NCBI GenBank assembly: GCA_021732995.1
Contig: JAKFWA010000099.1
Coordinates: 64,587 to 128,586 of the forward strand
Reading direction: 5' to 3'
Origin: Planctomycetaceae bacterium
GTDB taxonomy: Bacteria > Planctomycetota > Planctomycetia > Planctomycetales > Planctomycetaceae
DNA length: 64,000 nucleotides
The position numbers and the translations under genes are program-made. Within the stretch, counting starts at the first letter, position 1, and every line of letters starts with the position of its first letter. The notes below the pieces were generated by a model that saw only the letters and a program-made list of their open reading frames with translations, made no database searches and had not been told where the DNA came from. Positions 44,175-55,952 of the stretch are shown here, piece after piece.

Positions 44175-47100
44175 ATGAGCGAAACGACTGTTGGACGGTC
44201 ACGTAAGAAGTCTCCGGCTGTGGTCGCTCCGACGAACGGAGATGCTGTCCACCTCGATGAACGCAGCACTTCAACCGAGGACTTCGCGCACGGTCGTTGG
44301 CGCCAGTTGCACGTGGCGATGGTGGCGTTCCGCAATGGTGACTTTTCCGTCCGCTTGCCTTCGGACTGGGATGGTATCGAAGGGGGCGTCGCGGAGGCCT
44401 TCAATCAGACCATTGCGCAGAAGCAACGAATCTCTGCGGAGTTCACCCGTTTGAGCGAGACCGTCGGTAAGGAAGGACGGCTGAAGCAGCGCATGACATT
44501 GCCCGGTGCAGTGGGCGGCTGGGCGGGGGATGCGGATTCAATCAATACGCTGATCGACGATCTGGTGCGGCCGACGACGGAAATTGCACGCACGATCGGT
44601 GCTGTGGCCAAGGGCGACCTTGGTCAATCGATGGAACTGGAAGTCGATGGCCGTGCGCTCAAGGGCGAGTTCCTGCGCTCTGCCAAACTGGTGAATACGA
44701 TGATCGAGCAGCTCTCGGTCTTCACCTCGGAAGTGACGCGTGTGGCGCGCGAAGTGGGTACCGAAGGCAAGCTGGGTGGTCAGGCGCAGGTGAAGGGCGT
44801 GTCCGGCGTGTGGAAGGACCTCACGGACTCGGTCAATCAGATGGCCGGCAACCTGACGGCTCAGGTGCGCAACATCGCCGAAGTGACGATCGCCGTGGCG
44901 AACGGTGACTTGTCCAAGAAGATCACGGTCGACGTGCGTGGTGAAATTCTGCAGTTGAAGGAAGCCACCAACACGATGGTGGACCAACTGCGCTCGTTCG
45001 CGTCGGAAGTGACACGTGTGGCCCGCGAAGTCGGTACGGACGGCCGTCTCGGTGGTCAGGCTGTGGTGCCCGGTGTGGCTGGTACATGGAAGGACCTTAC
45101 GGACTCCGTGAACGCCATGGCCACCAACCTCACAGCCCAGGTGCGCAACATCGCAACCGTGACGACGGCGGTTGCGCGCGGCGACTTGTCCCGGAAGATC
45201 ACCGTGGACGTGAAGGGCGAGATTCTGGAACTGAAGGAAACCATCAACACGATGGTGGATCAGCTCAACGGCTTCTCGTCGGAAGTGACGCGTGTGGCCC
45301 GCGAAGTGGGTACGGAAGGCATGCTGGGTGGCCAAGCCGTGGTGCCCGGTGTGGCTGGCACGTGGAAGGACCTCACCGACTCCGTGAACTCGATGGCGTC
45401 GAACCTGACGGGGCAGGTGCGCAACATCGCCGACGTGGCGACAGCCATCGCGAAGGGCGACCTGTCGTCCAAGATCACGGTGGAAGTGAAGGGCGAAATC
45501 CTTGCGTTGAAGAACACGCTCAACACGATGGTGGATCAGCTTAACGGCTTTGCGTCGGAAGTGACGCGCGTCGCCCGCGAAGTGGGTACCGAAGGGAAGC
45601 TCGGTGGTCAGGCTCAAGTGCCCGGTGTGGCGGGTACGTGGAAGGACCTCACGGACAACGTGAACTTCATGGCGTCGAACCTGACGGGTCAGGTCCGCAA
45701 TATCGCCGAAGTGACGACGGCCGTGGCGAATGGCGACTTGTCGAAGAAGATCACGGTCGACGTGCGCGGTGAGATTCTGGAGTTGAAGAACACCATTAAC
45801 ACGATGGTGGATCAGCTCAACGGCTTTGCATCGGAAGTGACCCGCGTGGCGCGCGAAGTGGGCACCGAAGGCGAACTCGGCGGTCAGGCTCAGGTGCCTG
45901 GCGTGGCGGGTACGTGGAAGGATCTCACCGACTCTGTGAATGCGATGGCCACCAACCTGACGTCGCAGGTGCGTAACATCGCCGACGTGACGACGGCCGT
46001 GGCCAACGGCGACTTGTCCAAGAAGATCACCGTGGCGGTGCGTGGTGAAATTCTGGAATTGAAGAACACCATTAACACGATGGTGGACCAGCTCAACGGC
46101 TTTGCTGGAGAAGTGAGCCGCGTGGCTCGCGAAGTGGGTACGGAAGGCAAGCTCGGTGGTCAGGCGCAGGTGCCCGGTGTGGCCGGTACGTGGAAAGACC
46201 TCACCGATAATGTGAATTCGATGGCGTCGAACCTGACGGGTCAGGTCCGCAACATTGCTGACGTCGCGACCGCCGTGGCGAATGGTGACCTTAGCAAGAA
46301 GATCACCGTGGACGTGAAGGGTGAAATCCTCGAACTGAAGAACACGCTGAACACGATGGTGGATCAGCTCAACGGCTTCGCGTCGGAAGTGAGCCGTGTG
46401 GCTCGTGAAGTGGGTACTGAGGGCAAGCTCGGTGGGCAGGCGCAGGTGAAGGGCGTAGCCGGTACGTGGAAGGACCTCACCGACAATGTGAACTCGATGG
46501 CCAACAACCTGACGTCGCAGGTGCGTAACATCGCTGACGTGACGACAGCCGTGGCCCGCGGTGACTTGAGCCGCAAAATCACCGTGGAAGTGAAGGGCGA
46601 AATCCTCGAACTGAAGAACACCATTAACACGATGGTGGACCAGTTGAATGGCTTCGCGTCGGAAGTGACCCGCGTGGCTCGCGAAGTCGGCACGGAAGGC
46701 AAGCTCGGTGGTCAGGCTGAGGTGCCGGGTGTGGCTGGTACGTGGAAGGACCTCACCGACAACGTGAACTTCATGGCGTCGAACCTGACGGGTCAGGTCC
46801 GCAACATCGCTGACGTGGCGACGGCCATCGCTCGCGGTGACTTGAGCCGCAAGATCACCGTCGACGTGAAGGGCGAAATCCTCGCGCTGAAGAACACCAT
46901 GAATACGATGGTGGATCAGCTCAACGGCTTCGCGTCGGAAGTGACGCGCGTGGCCCGCGAAGTGGGTACGGAAGGCAAGCTCGGTGGTCAGGCCATCGTG
47001 GAAGGTGTGGCCGGTACGTGGAAGGACTTGACCGACAACGTGAACTCCATGGCGTCGAACCTGACGGGTCAGGTCCGCAACATCGCCGAAGTGACGATCG

Positions 47101-50100
47101 CCGTGGCCAATGGCGACTTGTCCAAGAAGATCACGGTGGAAGTGCGCGGCGAAATTCTCGCCTTGAAGAACACGATTAACACGATGGTCGACCAGTTGCG
47201 TTCGTTCGCCGCTGAAGTGAGCCGCGTGGCTCGCGAAGTGGGTACGGACGGCAAGCTCGGCGGCCAGGCACAGGTGCCCGGTGTGGCCGGTACATGGAAG
47301 GACTTGACCGACAACGTGAACTCCATGGCGTCGAACCTGACAGGTCAGGTCCGCAACATCGCCGACGTGGCGACGGCTATCGCCCGCGGTGACTTAAGCC
47401 GCAAGATCACGGTGGACGTGAAGGGCGAGATTCTGCAGCTCAAAGAGACCATGAATACGATGGTCGAGCAGCTTTCGGCGTTCGCGTCGGAAGTGACGCG
47501 CGTGGCTCGCGAAGTGGGTACCGAAGGCAAGCTCGGTGGTCAGGCCGTGGTGCCCGGCGTGGCGGGTACGTGGAAGGACCTCACCGATAACGTGAACTCG
47601 ATGGCGTCGAACCTGACGGGTCAGGTCCGCAACATCGCTGAAGTGACCATCGCCGTGGCCAACGGTGACTTGTCGAAGAAGATCACGGCTGACGTGCGTG
47701 GCGAAATTCTGCAGCTGAAGGAAACCATCAATACGATGGTGGAGCAGCTCCGTTCGTTCGCTTCGGAAGTGACGCGTGTGGCTCGCGAAGTCGGTACCGA
47801 AGGACGTCTCGGTGTGCAGGCCGTGGTGCCCGGTGTGGCTGGCACGTGGAAGGACCTCACCGACTCGGTGAATACGATGGGCGCGAACCTGACCGCTCAG
47901 GTGCGTAACATCGCTGAAGTGACGACGGCCGTGGCGCGTGGCGACCTCAACCGCAAGATCACCGCTGACGTGAAGGGCGAGATCCTGCAGTTGAAGGAAA
48001 CCATTAACACAATGGTCGATCAGTTGAACTCGTTCGCTAACGAAGTGACGCGTGTGGCTCGTGAAGTGGGTACGGAAGGCAAGCTCGGTGGTCAGGCTCA
48101 GGTGTCGGGCGTGGGTGGCACGTGGAAGGATCTGACCGACAACGTGAACTTCATGGCTTCGAACCTGACCGAGCAGGTGCGTGGTATCGTGAAAGTTGTG
48201 ACGGCCGTGGCGAACGGCAACCTGACTCAACGCCTCACTGTGCAGGCGAAGGGCGAAGTGGCCGCTCTGGCCGACACTATCAACAACATGACGGACACGC
48301 TCGCGATCTTTGCTGAGCAGGTAACGAACGTGGCTCGCGAAGTGGGTGTGGATGGGCGCCTCGGCGGGCAGGCAAACGTGCCTGGTGCGGCAGGTACCTG
48401 GAAGGACCTCACCGCCAACGTGAACCTGCTGGCGGCCAACCTGACGACTCAGGTGCGCGCTATTGCTGAAGTGGCGACGGCTGTGACGAAGGGCGACTTG
48501 ACCCGTTCGATTCAGGTGGAGACGCGCGGTGAAGTGGCCGAGTTGAAAGACAACATCAACACGATGATCTCGAACCTGCGTGAGACCACGGAACGCAACC
48601 GCGAGCAGGACTGGCTCAAGACGAACCTCGCGAAGTTCACCGGTATGTTGCAGGGGCAACGCGAACTCAACACGGTGGGGCAGATGCTGCTGACCGAGCT
48701 GGCTCCGCTGGTCAATGCGCATCAAGGCACGATCTACCACCTCGCCGAGATCGAAGGCGACTACGTGCTGAAGCTGCTTTCCAGCTATGCCCACGGTGGC
48801 GAGCGGCAACTCAGCGAAGAGATCGCGGTGGGCGAAGGGCTGGTCGGCCAGTGTGCTGTTGAGAAGAAGCGAATTCTGCTGAGCGATGTGCCGCCGCACT
48901 TCGTGCGGGTTTCGTCCAGTCTCGGGGAAGCCCAGCGCATGAGCATTATCGTGCTGCCGGTGCTGTTCGAAGGCCAGACCAAGGCGGTGATTGAACTGGC
49001 GACGTTGAAGGTGTTTGAAGGCGGGTACATCGCCTTCCTGGAACAGCTCACGCAGAGCATCGGCGTGGTGTTCAACACGATCGAGGCCACAATGCGTACG
49101 GAAGCCCTGCTGATGCAGTCGCAGCAACTGACCGTGGAATTGCAGTCGCGCCAAAGCGAACTGCAGCAGACGAACGTGGAGCTTGGTACGAAGGCCAAGC
49201 TGCTCGCCGATCAGAACGCGGAAGTGGAACGCAAGAACGCGGAAGTGGAACAAGCTCGCCGCGCTCTGGAAGAGAAGGCCGCGGAACTGGCTCTGACGTC
49301 GAAGTATAAGTCTGAGTTCCTCGCCAACATGTCTCACGAACTCCGCACGCCGCTGAACTCGATTCTGATTCTCAGCCAGCAACTGGCTGGTAACACGGCC
49401 GGTAACCTCAGCGACAAGCAGATCGAATTCTGCCGTAATATCAATTCTTCAGGTTCCGACCTGTTGCACCTCATCAACGACATTCTGGACTTGTCGAAGA
49501 TCGAATCTGGTACGGTGACTGTCGAAGTCGAAGAGATTCAGTTCGGTGGTCTGCGTGACAACGTGGAACGCAACTTCCGTCACGTGGCCGAAGCGAAGAA
49601 CCTGCCGTTCCGAGTGCAGTTCTCTGATCAGTTGCCGCGCGCTATGAACAGCGATCCGAAGCGTCTGCAGCAGATCTTGAAGAACCTGCTGTCGAACGCG
49701 GTGAAGTTCACGGCTCACGGTCACGTGGAACTGCGAGTGGGCTTTGCGACCGAAGGCTGGAGCCCCGACCATCCGGTGCTCAACGCCGCTCCGCAGGTCA
49801 TTGCGTTCTCGGTTGAGGATACCGGCATCGGTGTGGCACCCGAGAAGCAGCGGTTGATCTTTGAAGCCTTCCAGCAGGCCGACGCTGGCACGTCCCGCAA
49901 GTACGGTGGTACTGGTCTGGGACTCGCGATCAGCCGCGAACTGGCCGCGCTCCTGGGTGGCGAAATCAAGCTTACCAGTGTGCATGGTCAGGGCAGTACG
50001 TTCACGCTGTTCCTGCCGCTGCACTATGTGGGTTCAGACAGCTTGAAGCCCACACCGACTTCTGCGGCGGCTCCGAAACAGTCGCGCGGTATCACGATCC

Positions 50101-51329
50101 TGCCCGTCGTTCGCGAAGAAGTCGTGGAGGACGATCGCAACGAGATCGCGGAAGGTGATCTGGTCCTGCTCATCATCGAAGACGATCCGCACTACGCGAG
50201 AATCCTGCTGGGTCTGGCCCGTGACAAGGGCTTCAAGGGATTGGTCGCGATGAAAGGCGCGTTGGGACTGTCCCTCGCGCGGCAGTACCACCCGTCAGCG
50301 ATCTCGCTGGATATCTTCCTGCCGGACATGCTGGGCTGGACCGTGCTCAACCAGCTCAAGCTGGATCCGACCACGCGGCACATCCCGGTGCAGATTGTCA
50401 CTCTGGAAGAGGAACGCCAGCACGGTCTGGCTCACGGCGCGTTCTCGTACCTCGTGAAAGCACCAACGACGGAAGGTCTCGAGTCTGCGTTTGAGAAGAT
50501 CAAGGACTTCACCGCTCCGCGCACCAAGCGGCTGCTGATTGTCGAAGACAACACCATCGAACGTGATTCCATCGTCGAATTGCTCGGGCATGACGACATC
50601 GAGATGGTGGCGGTCGGCACCGGCGGTGCCGCGTTGCTAGCGATGTTGGACAAGACCTTCGATTGCGTCGTACTCGACTTGCGTCTGCCGGATATGACGG
50701 GCTTCGAACTGCTCGAAAAGATGCACTCCGAACCATCGCTGGCCGATACGCCGGTGGTCGTCTTCACAGGCAAGGAATTGGACGTTGAAGAGCAGACCCG
50801 CCTGAAGGCTATGGCCAAGAGTATTGTGCTGAAGGACGTTCAATCCCCCGAGCGGCTGCTGGATGAAACCGCTCTGTTCCTGCATCGTGTGGTGACAGAT
50901 CTGCCGGCCGAGAAGCAGAACATGCTCGAACGGTTGCACGGTTCCAACGAAATCTTGAAGGGACGCAAGGTGCTGGTTGTCGACGACGACGCGCGCAACA
51001 TTTTTGCTTTGACGTCCGTGCTGGAGAATCAGGAAATGGACGTCATCAGCGTGACGAACGGTCGTGGTGCCATTGATGTGATTGAGAAAACTCCCGATTT
51101 GTCGATCGTGTTGATGGATATCATGATGCCTGACATGGACGGCTACGAAACCATGAAGGAGATTCGACGAGTGCAAGAGTTCCGCACGTTGCCAATTCTC
51201 GCGCTGACAGCCAAAGCGATGAAGGGTGACCGGGAGAAGTGCCTGGATGCGGGGGCGAGTGACTACATCGCCAAGCCGGTGAATACCGACCAGTTGCTGT
51301 CGCTGATGCGTATGTGGCTGTTCCGATAG
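44175..51329 (+). CDS. Giant soluble poly-HAMP hybrid histidine kinase
   Basis: 2384 residues, no transmembrane helix. Residues 1-90 are unique; a divergent di-HAMP unit follows (about 90-186), then 14 consecutive 92-residue di-HAMP units without any insertion or deletion (187-1474). A GAF domain spans about 1490-1640, a coiled coil about 1640-1705, and HisKA has His1721 ([13 protein letters not shown]). HATPase lies about 1830-1965 ([24 protein letters not shown]). Three receivers carry Asp2046, Asp2168 and Asp2315. Receiver 2 lacks the usual conserved Lys context ([11 protein letters not shown]). The repeat type is that of fungal group III kinases (Nik1/Os-1), which sense osmotic stress. 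Here it presumably relays a cytoplasmic signal to the coupled REC-PAS-kinase protein 26 nt downstream. Confidence 0.93.
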   Translation: MSETTVGRSRKKSPAVVAPTNGDAVHLDERSTSTEDFAHGRWRQLHVAMVAFRNGDFSVRLPSDWDGIEGGVAEAFNQTIAQKQRISAEFTRLSETVGKEGRLKQRMTLPGAVGGWAGDADSINTLIDDLVRPTTEIARTIGAVAKGDLGQSMELEVDGRALKGEFLRSAKLVNTMIEQLSVFTSEVTRVAREVGTEGKLGGQAQVKGVSGVWKDLTDSVNQMAGNLTAQVRNIAEVTIAVANGDLSKKITVDVRGEILQLKEATNTMVDQLRSFASEVTRVAREVGTDGRLGGQAVVPGVAGTWKDLTDSVNAMATNLTAQVRNIATVTTAVARGDLSRKITVDVKGEILELKETINTMVDQLNGFSSEVTRVAREVGTEGMLGGQAVVPGVAGTWKDLTDSVNSMASNLTGQVRNIADVATAIAKGDLSSKITVEVKGEILALKNTLNTMVDQLNGFASEVTRVAREVGTEGKLGGQAQVPGVAGTWKDLTDNVNFMASNLTGQVRNIAEVTTAVANGDLSKKITVDVRGEILELKNTINTMVDQLNGFASEVTRVAREVGTEGELGGQAQVPGVAGTWKDLTDSVNAMATNLTSQVRNIADVTTAVANGDLSKKITVAVRGEILELKNTINTMVDQLNGFAGEVSRVAREVGTEGKLGGQAQVPGVAGTWKDLTDNVNSMASNLTGQVRNIADVATAVANGDLSKKITVDVKGEILELKNTLNTMVDQLNGFASEVSRVAREVGTEGKLGGQAQVKGVAGTWKDLTDNVNSMANNLTSQVRNIADVTTAVARGDLSRKITVEVKGEILELKNTINTMVDQLNGFASEVTRVAREVGTEGKLGGQAEVPGVAGTWKDLTDNVNFMASNLTGQVRNIADVATAIARGDLSRKITVDVKGEILALKNTMNTMVDQLNGFASEVTRVAREVGTEGKLGGQAIVEGVAGTWKDLTDNVNSMASNLTGQVRNIAEVTIAVANGDLSKKITVEVRGEILALKNTINTMVDQLRSFAAEVSRVAREVGTDGKLGGQAQVPGVAGTWKDLTDNVNSMASNLTGQVRNIADVATAIARGDLSRKITVDVKGEILQLKETMNTMVEQLSAFASEVTRVAREVGTEGKLGGQAVVPGVAGTWKDLTDNVNSMASNLTGQVRNIAEVTIAVANGDLSKKITADVRGEILQLKETINTMVEQLRSFASEVTRVAREVGTEGRLGVQAVVPGVAGTWKDLTDSVNTMGANLTAQVRNIAEVTTAVARGDLNRKITADVKGEILQLKETINTMVDQLNSFANEVTRVAREVGTEGKLGGQAQVSGVGGTWKDLTDNVNFMASNLTEQVRGIVKVVTAVANGNLTQRLTVQAKGEVAALADTINNMTDTLAIFAEQVTNVAREVGVDGRLGGQANVPGAAGTWKDLTANVNLLAANLTTQVRAIAEVATAVTKGDLTRSIQVETRGEVAELKDNINTMISNLRETTERNREQDWLKTNLAKFTGMLQGQRELNTVGQMLLTELAPLVNAHQGTIYHLAEIEGDYVLKLLSSYAHGGERQLSEEIAVGEGLVGQCAVEKKRILLSDVPPHFVRVSSSLGEAQRMSIIVLPVLFEGQTKAVIELATLKVFEGGYIAFLEQLTQSIGVVFNTIEATMRTEALLMQSQQLTVELQSRQSELQQTNVELGTKAKLLADQNAEVERKNAEVEQARRALEEKAAELALTSKYKSEFLANMSHELRTPLNSILILSQQLAGNTAGNLSDKQIEFCRNINSSGSDLLHLINDILDLSKIESGTVTVEVEEIQFGGLRDNVERNFRHVAEAKNLPFRVQFSDQLPRAMNSDPKRLQQILKNLLSNAVKFTAHGHVELRVGFATEGWSPDHPVLNAAPQVIAFSVEDTGIGVAPEKQRLIFEAFQQADAGTSRKYGGTGLGLAISRELAALLGGEIKLTSVHGQGSTFTLFLPLHYVGSDSLKPTPTSAAAPKQSRGITILPVVREEVVEDDRNEIAEGDLVLLIIEDDPHYARILLGLARDKGFKGLVAMKGALGLSLARQYHPSAISLDIFLPDMLGWTVLNQLKLDPTTRHIPVQIVTLEEERQHGLAHGAFSYLVKAPTTEGLESAFEKIKDFTAPRTKRLLIVEDNTIERDSIVELLGHDDIEMVAVGTGGAALLAMLDKTFDCVVLDLRLPDMTGFELLEKMHSEPSLADTPVVVFTGKELDVEEQTRLKAMAKSIVLKDVQSPERLLDETALFLHRVVTDLPAEKQNMLERLHGSNEILKGRKVLVVDDDARNIFALTSVLENQEMDVISVTNGRGAIDVIEKTPDLSIVLMDIMMPDMDGYETMKEIRRVQEFRTLPILALTAKAMKGDREKCLDAGASDYIAKPVNTDQLLSLMRMWLFR
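44733..48596 (+). repeat. 14 tandem 276-bp units encoding di-HAMP repeats
   Basis: Fourteen units of exactly 276 bp follow one another, each beginning with the codons for V(T/S)RVAREVGT, except the last, which has [10 protein letters not shown]. Typical segments are [41 protein letters not shown] and [18 protein letters not shown]. Units 1-12 are nearly identical in protein; units 13 and 14 diverge progressively. Differences between units are mostly synonymous. Each unit holds two HAMP-like modules of about 46 residues. Confidence 0.95.
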
Positions 51330-51355
51330 AAAGCATGGGGCGAGAAGGGCACTGT

Positions 51356-54283
51356 ATGAACAACGACACATTGTCGGAGCCAATTCAGGGTCAGGCGCTA
51401 GGCGGGATGCCTCAGCGTCGGCCTGCGCCGACGGCTTCTCAGCCTGTGTTTCCGGATGGGCCGATCAATATCCTGATTGTGGACGATGAGCCGAAGAATC
51501 TCACCGTTCTGGAAACGATTCTCAACGATCCCAGCTATCGACTGGTCCGTGCGGAATCCGCGAATCAGGCGCTCCTGGCGCTGGTGGTAGATGAGTTCGC
51601 TTTGATCATTCTCGACATTCGCATGCCGGACATGAACGGCTTCGAACTGACGGCGATGATCAAGGAACGCAAGAAGACCTCGCGCGTGCCGATCATCTTT
51701 CTCACGGCCTACTACAACGAAGACCAGCACATGCTGGAAGGCTATGGGACCGGCGCGGTGGACTATCTTCACAAGCCGGTGAACCCGACGATTCTGCGCT
51801 CCAAGGTGTCGGTGTTCGCAGAGCTGTACCGTGTTGGCCGCGAATGCAGCACAGCGAATCGCGCGCTGCTGGCTGAGGTCACAGAACGCTGCCGTGCGCA
51901 AGAACAACTGCGTGAGTTGAATGAAACGCTTGAGCTGCGCGTCGTGGAGCGCACGGAAGCTTTGGCTGAGGCCAATGCTGCGTTAGATGTAACCGGCAAA
52001 CGCTATCGTTCCTTGTTCGATAACAGCCTCGATGCGGTGATCTCGCTGAATCCCGAAGGACGTTTTGATGCGGCGAATCCTGCCGCCATTCGGCTGACGG
52101 GCCACACGCTGGATGAACTGAGAAAGCTTCAGTTTCTGGATCTCTGCCTGCCCGAGCAGCGGGAAGCCGGCAAAGAAGCGTTCCGAGCCGCTTTGCGGCA
52201 GGAGTCCGTGGCGCTCGAGACCACGCTCGTGACGGCGTCCGGCGAACATCGGGACCTGTTTATCTGCAGTGCTCCCGCCATCGTCGATGGTCAGCTCGTG
52301 GGCATTTCCTGCATCGCGCGTGATGTCACGGAACGCAAGCGAGCTGAGGAAACGTTGCGTGAAAACGAACGTCGATTTCGCGAGATGGTCGATGCGCTCC
52401 CGGCGGCGGTTTATACGGTGGACGCTCAAGGCTGGATCACTCATGCGAATCCCGCCGCATTAGATTGCACCGGCAAAGCTCTTGAGGTTGCCACTGATCA
52501 ATGGCGGCTGAGTCCGCGGATGTTCCGCCCCGATGGTACGCCTCTCACGCACGAAGAAAGCCCCATGGCGCGGGCCATGAAAGATGGTCGCGCAATTAAG
52601 GGTGAGGAACTCATCATCGAGCGTCCGGATGGCACGCGTCGCTGGATTGAGGCGTATCCGACGCCGTTGTATGGCGTTCAGGGCGGGGTGATCGGCGGTA
52701 TCAACATGCTGATCGACATCACGGATCGCAAGCTGGCGGAGGAGGCTCTGCAGATTTCAGAGGTTCGCTATCGTCGACTCTTCGAAGCATCCAAAGACGG
52801 CATTTTAATACTTGATAAGAGCACCGGACGGATTCTCGATGCCAACCCCTTAATGAGCGAATTGCTTGGTTATACATACGACGAGTTTGCGGGTCGGGAA
52901 TTGTGGGAGATCGGTCTCTTCAAAGACAAGCTGGCCAACGACGCGGCGCTGGGCGATTTGAAGGCCAATGGTTATCTCCGCTGTGAGCATTGTCCGATGG
53001 GGGCTACACACGGGGCGCGAGCTGAATTGGAAATTGTCGCCAACGAGTACCTGCAGGACCATCACGCCGTTATTCAGTGCAACGTTCGGGATATCACGGA
53101 ACGCACGAATCTCGAACGCAAGACGCGTGAGCAGGCGGAAGCTCTGGCGGACCTGCATCGTCGCAAGGACGAATTCCTCGCGATGTTAAGCCATGAACTG
53201 CGTAACCCGTTGGCGCCGATCAGCAACGCGGTGCACCTGCTGGGCTTTCAGCGCAGTTCGGAAACACCCATCCAGCGAGAAGCCTGCGATATCATTCGAC
53301 GCCAGGTTGGCCAGTTGCAGCGTTTGATTGATGATCTGCTGGAAGTATCACGCATCACGACGGGGCGAGTACAACTCCGCCGCGAACGAGTTGCAGTGAG
53401 CGGTATTATTGAAAGTGCCGTGGAATCGGTGGGGCCGTTGATTGATCAGCATCGGCACGAGTTGTCAGTCGCTATGCCACCTGGGCCCATCTGGCTGTAT
53501 GCCGATGCCGCGCGGCTCGAACAAGTGCTGATCAATCTGCTGACCAATGCTGCCAAGTACACGGAAGAGGGAGGGCAGATCTGGCTGAACGCGGAACTGG
53601 ATGCTGCTGATGAGTCGTCAGCCAATGAAGTTATCATTCGTGTGCGCGATACAGGTGTCGGAATTCCAGAATCGCTGCTGCCACGGATTTTCGATTTGTT
53701 CACTCAGGCCGAACGCTCGCTGGATCGGTCGAAGGGTGGCTTGGGTATTGGCCTGGCCGTTGTGCAGCGGTTGACCGAGTTGCATGGTGGCAGGGTTGAG
53801 GCTTATAGCAAACTGGAGCAGGGCAGCGAGTTTGTAGTCCGCTTGCCGTTAGCGCCGCATGACGCTCCGGCACCACCGCCGGGGCCTGAAGTTGCTCCAT
53901 CCACCTCGCGTCCGCTACGAGTGCTGGTCGTTGACGACAATGTGGACGCGGCTCAGACTCTGGAGATGCTGCTGAAGTCTTCGAGGCACGAAGTGCGTAT
54001 GGCGCACGACGGTCCCTCAACGTTGGATGTCGCTTCCGAGTTTCAACCCAACGTCGTAGTTCTGGATATTGGTTTGCCGCGGATGGATGGTTACGAAGTC
54101 GCCCGACGCATGCGCCAGATACCCTCTTATAAAGATGTAGTCCTGGTAGCACTCACCGGATATGGTCAAGATTCCGATCGGCAGACTTCGCGGAACGCAG
54201 GTTTTGATCATCACATGGTAAAGCCTGCTGACTTCGCCAAACTCCAGCAGATTCTGGCCGATGTCGCGGAACGTTTGATCTGA
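51356..54283 (+). CDS. REC-PAS-PAS-PAS hybrid histidine kinase with terminal receiver
   Basis: About 975 residues from the ATG at 51356 (MNNDTLSEPIQG), which has AAGGG 7 nt upstream; the frame extends back to 51314 but would overlap the previous gene. An N-terminal receiver has Asp87 (LIILDIRMPDMNGFE). A coiled linker (LNETLELRVVERTEALAEA) is followed by three PAS domains (about 210-575), HisKA with His613 (MLSHELRNPLAPISN), HATPase (DTGVGI, GGLGIGLAVVQRLTELHGG) and a C-terminal receiver with Asp904 (VVLDIGLPRMDGY). The N-terminal receiver makes it a likely phosphotransfer target of the poly-HAMP kinase encoded immediately upstream. Soluble. Confidence 0.92.
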   Translation: MNNDTLSEPIQGQALGGMPQRRPAPTASQPVFPDGPINILIVDDEPKNLTVLETILNDPSYRLVRAESANQALLALVVDEFALIILDIRMPDMNGFELTAMIKERKKTSRVPIIFLTAYYNEDQHMLEGYGTGAVDYLHKPVNPTILRSKVSVFAELYRVGRECSTANRALLAEVTERCRAQEQLRELNETLELRVVERTEALAEANAALDVTGKRYRSLFDNSLDAVISLNPEGRFDAANPAAIRLTGHTLDELRKLQFLDLCLPEQREAGKEAFRAALRQESVALETTLVTASGEHRDLFICSAPAIVDGQLVGISCIARDVTERKRAEETLRENERRFREMVDALPAAVYTVDAQGWITHANPAALDCTGKALEVATDQWRLSPRMFRPDGTPLTHEESPMARAMKDGRAIKGEELIIERPDGTRRWIEAYPTPLYGVQGGVIGGINMLIDITDRKLAEEALQISEVRYRRLFEASKDGILILDKSTGRILDANPLMSELLGYTYDEFAGRELWEIGLFKDKLANDAALGDLKANGYLRCEHCPMGATHGARAELEIVANEYLQDHHAVIQCNVRDITERTNLERKTREQAEALADLHRRKDEFLAMLSHELRNPLAPISNAVHLLGFQRSSETPIQREACDIIRRQVGQLQRLIDDLLEVSRITTGRVQLRRERVAVSGIIESAVESVGPLIDQHRHELSVAMPPGPIWLYADAARLEQVLINLLTNAAKYTEEGGQIWLNAELDAADESSANEVIIRVRDTGVGIPESLLPRIFDLFTQAERSLDRSKGGLGIGLAVVQRLTELHGGRVEAYSKLEQGSEFVVRLPLAPHDAPAPPPGPEVAPSTSRPLRVLVVDDNVDAAQTLEMLLKSSRHEVRMAHDGPSTLDVASEFQPNVVVLDIGLPRMDGYEVARRMRQIPSYKDVVLVALTGYGQDSDRQTSRNAGFDHHMVKPADFAKLQQILADVAERLI

Positions 54284-54324
54284 GCGGCGCAATCGCCGGA
54301 GCAGATGCCGAAGTTCGGATGTGA

Positions 54325-55740
54325 CTACTCGGCTTCTTCCTGATCGCCGACGAATTCACCAATCAGGTCGTAGTCGTCGCGGCCGACGATTTCGACCGGG
54401 ACCAGATCGCCGACATCGATGTTCTCGCCGGTGACGATGACGGTGGCATCGATTTCGGGAGCATCGGCGTAGAGGCGACCCTGGAAGACACCCTCTTCGA
54501 TGCGGTCGTCGATGATGGCATCGAACTCATAGCCGATCAGAGCGTCCTGGCATTCAAAGGCAATCTCCTGCTGGATCGCCATCAACTCGTCGCGGCGCGC
54601 GTTCTTGACGTCTTCCGGAACATGATCGCCGAGCTTCTCAGCGGGTGTGCCCGGTTCCAGCGAGTAGGTAAAGACGCCCATCCGCTCGAACTTGGCGTCC
54701 TGAATGAAGTCGCGGAGTTCTTCAAACTGCTCGTCGGTCTCGCCGGGGAAGCCGGTGATGAAGGTTGTGCGCATTGAGAGGTTTGGAATGCGATCGCGCA
54801 GCTTGTCCAGAAGTTCCACCGTCTGCGCCCGATTCACACGACGCTGCATGCGCTTCAACATCGTGTCGTTGATGTGCTGCAGGGGCATGTCGAGGTAGGG
54901 CAGGATCTTGGGAGAGTCTGCGATTGTCTGAATCAACTCGTCGGTGAAAAAGATCGGGTAGAGGTACATCAACCGGATCCAGTCGATGCCTTCAACCTTC
55001 TCCAGTTCTTTCAGGAGCTGGCTCAGGCGGGTCTCGCCGTAGAGGTCGAGTCCGTAATAGGTCGTATCCTGGGCGACGATGATCAATTCACGCACGCCGT
55101 CGGCCGCCAGTTCGCGGGCCTCTTCCAGGACCATTTCGATGGGCTTGGTGACGTGCTTGCCGCGCATCTTGGGAATGGCGCAGAAGGTACAGGTCCGGTC
55201 GCAGCCTTCGGAGATCTTCAGATAGGAGTAATGCTCGGGCGTGATGCGCAGGCGCGATGTGTCATTCATCGCCTTGACCGGCGCAGGGCGGAAGAGTTCG
55301 CGCTGCTCGCGGCGGCCACCGATGAGACGATCAGCGACGCGCGTAATCTCATCGCGGCCAAAAACGCCGACGATGTGATCGACTTCAGGCATTTCGTCGA
55401 GCAGCGAGGCTCCGAGGCGTTCCGGCAGGCAGCCCGCGACGATAACGCCCTTGGTCTTGCCTTCACGCTTCAGGGCCAGCATTTCGTTGATGACCGATTT
55501 CGATTCTGCACGGGCGCTGTCGATGAAGCCGCAGGTATTGACGATGACAAAGTCGGCACCTTCCGGGTCAGGCACGAGCGCGTAGCCATCCAGTGCTAGG
55601 TTGCCGAGCATCTTCTCGCTGTCGACCAGGTTCTTGGGGCAGCCGAGGCTAACGAACGCATAGGTCCCTTTGGCGAAGCGTTCGCCCTCAGCGCCGTCTG
55701 AAGGAGAGAAGAAATCAATGTCCTGCTGAATTCCGGGCAT
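54325..55740 (-). CDS. rimO: Ribosomal protein S12 methylthiotransferase
   Basis: RimO adds a methylthio group to an aspartate of ribosomal protein S12. About 471 residues from the ATG at 55740; a GTG at 55761 is the alternative start. The UPF0004 domain carries the three auxiliary-cluster cysteines in SLGCPKNLVDSE, VIVNTCGFIDSA and IVAGCLPERLG. The radical-SAM motif is ISEGCDRTCTFCAIPKMRG, and a C-terminal TRAM domain (IGYEFDAIIDDRIEEGVFQ) follows. The S12-type PLQHINDTMLKRMQR and DTTYYGLDLYG segments distinguish it from MiaB. The gene stands alone on the minus strand, convergent with the kinase at 51356. Confidence 0.96.
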   Translation of the reverse strand: MPGIQQDIDFFSPSDGAEGERFAKGTYAFVSLGCPKNLVDSEKMLGNLALDGYALVPDPEGADFVIVNTCGFIDSARAESKSVINEMLALKREGKTKGVIVAGCLPERLGASLLDEMPEVDHIVGVFGRDEITRVADRLIGGRREQRELFRPAPVKAMNDTSRLRITPEHYSYLKISEGCDRTCTFCAIPKMRGKHVTKPIEMVLEEARELAADGVRELIIVAQDTTYYGLDLYGETRLSQLLKELEKVEGIDWIRLMYLYPIFFTDELIQTIADSPKILPYLDMPLQHINDTMLKRMQRRVNRAQTVELLDKLRDRIPNLSMRTTFITGFPGETDEQFEELRDFIQDAKFERMGVFTYSLEPGTPAEKLGDHVPEDVKNARRDELMAIQQEIAFECQDALIGYEFDAIIDDRIEEGVFQGRLYADAPEIDATVIVTGENIDVGDLVPVEIVGRDDYDLIGEFVGDQEEAE

Positions 55741-55952
55741 GAAGCACAACCTGTCTGACACGTGAAACCGACATATCGCCGCGATTGGTCGAGTCGCGGA
55801 TTCTAGCCCCCGACAGGTCGAATGCCACGCGCGTGTTCGCGGAAGCCGAATATCTGACCCACACGTTACCGATCCGAGTTCTCTGATCGGTCCATTGCAA
55901 AATGACTGGGGGGCAACTTGCGAAAATGAAAGCTTTAGAACGTTTTTGGGCG

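Noticed and set aside
44538..45617. A 359-codon minus-strand open frame
   Set aside because: Same reason: an antisense shadow of the first HAMP units.
44733..48596. Regular DNA period considered as a CRISPR or satellite array
   Set aside because: The period is 276 bp, entirely within one open frame, and encodes the known HAMP fold.
47394..49382. A 662-codon open frame on the minus strand opposite the poly-HAMP gene
   Set aside because: It is a mirror of the repeated, codon-biased plus-strand gene. It repeats with the same 276-bp period, is rich in His and Arg, and has no recognisable domain.
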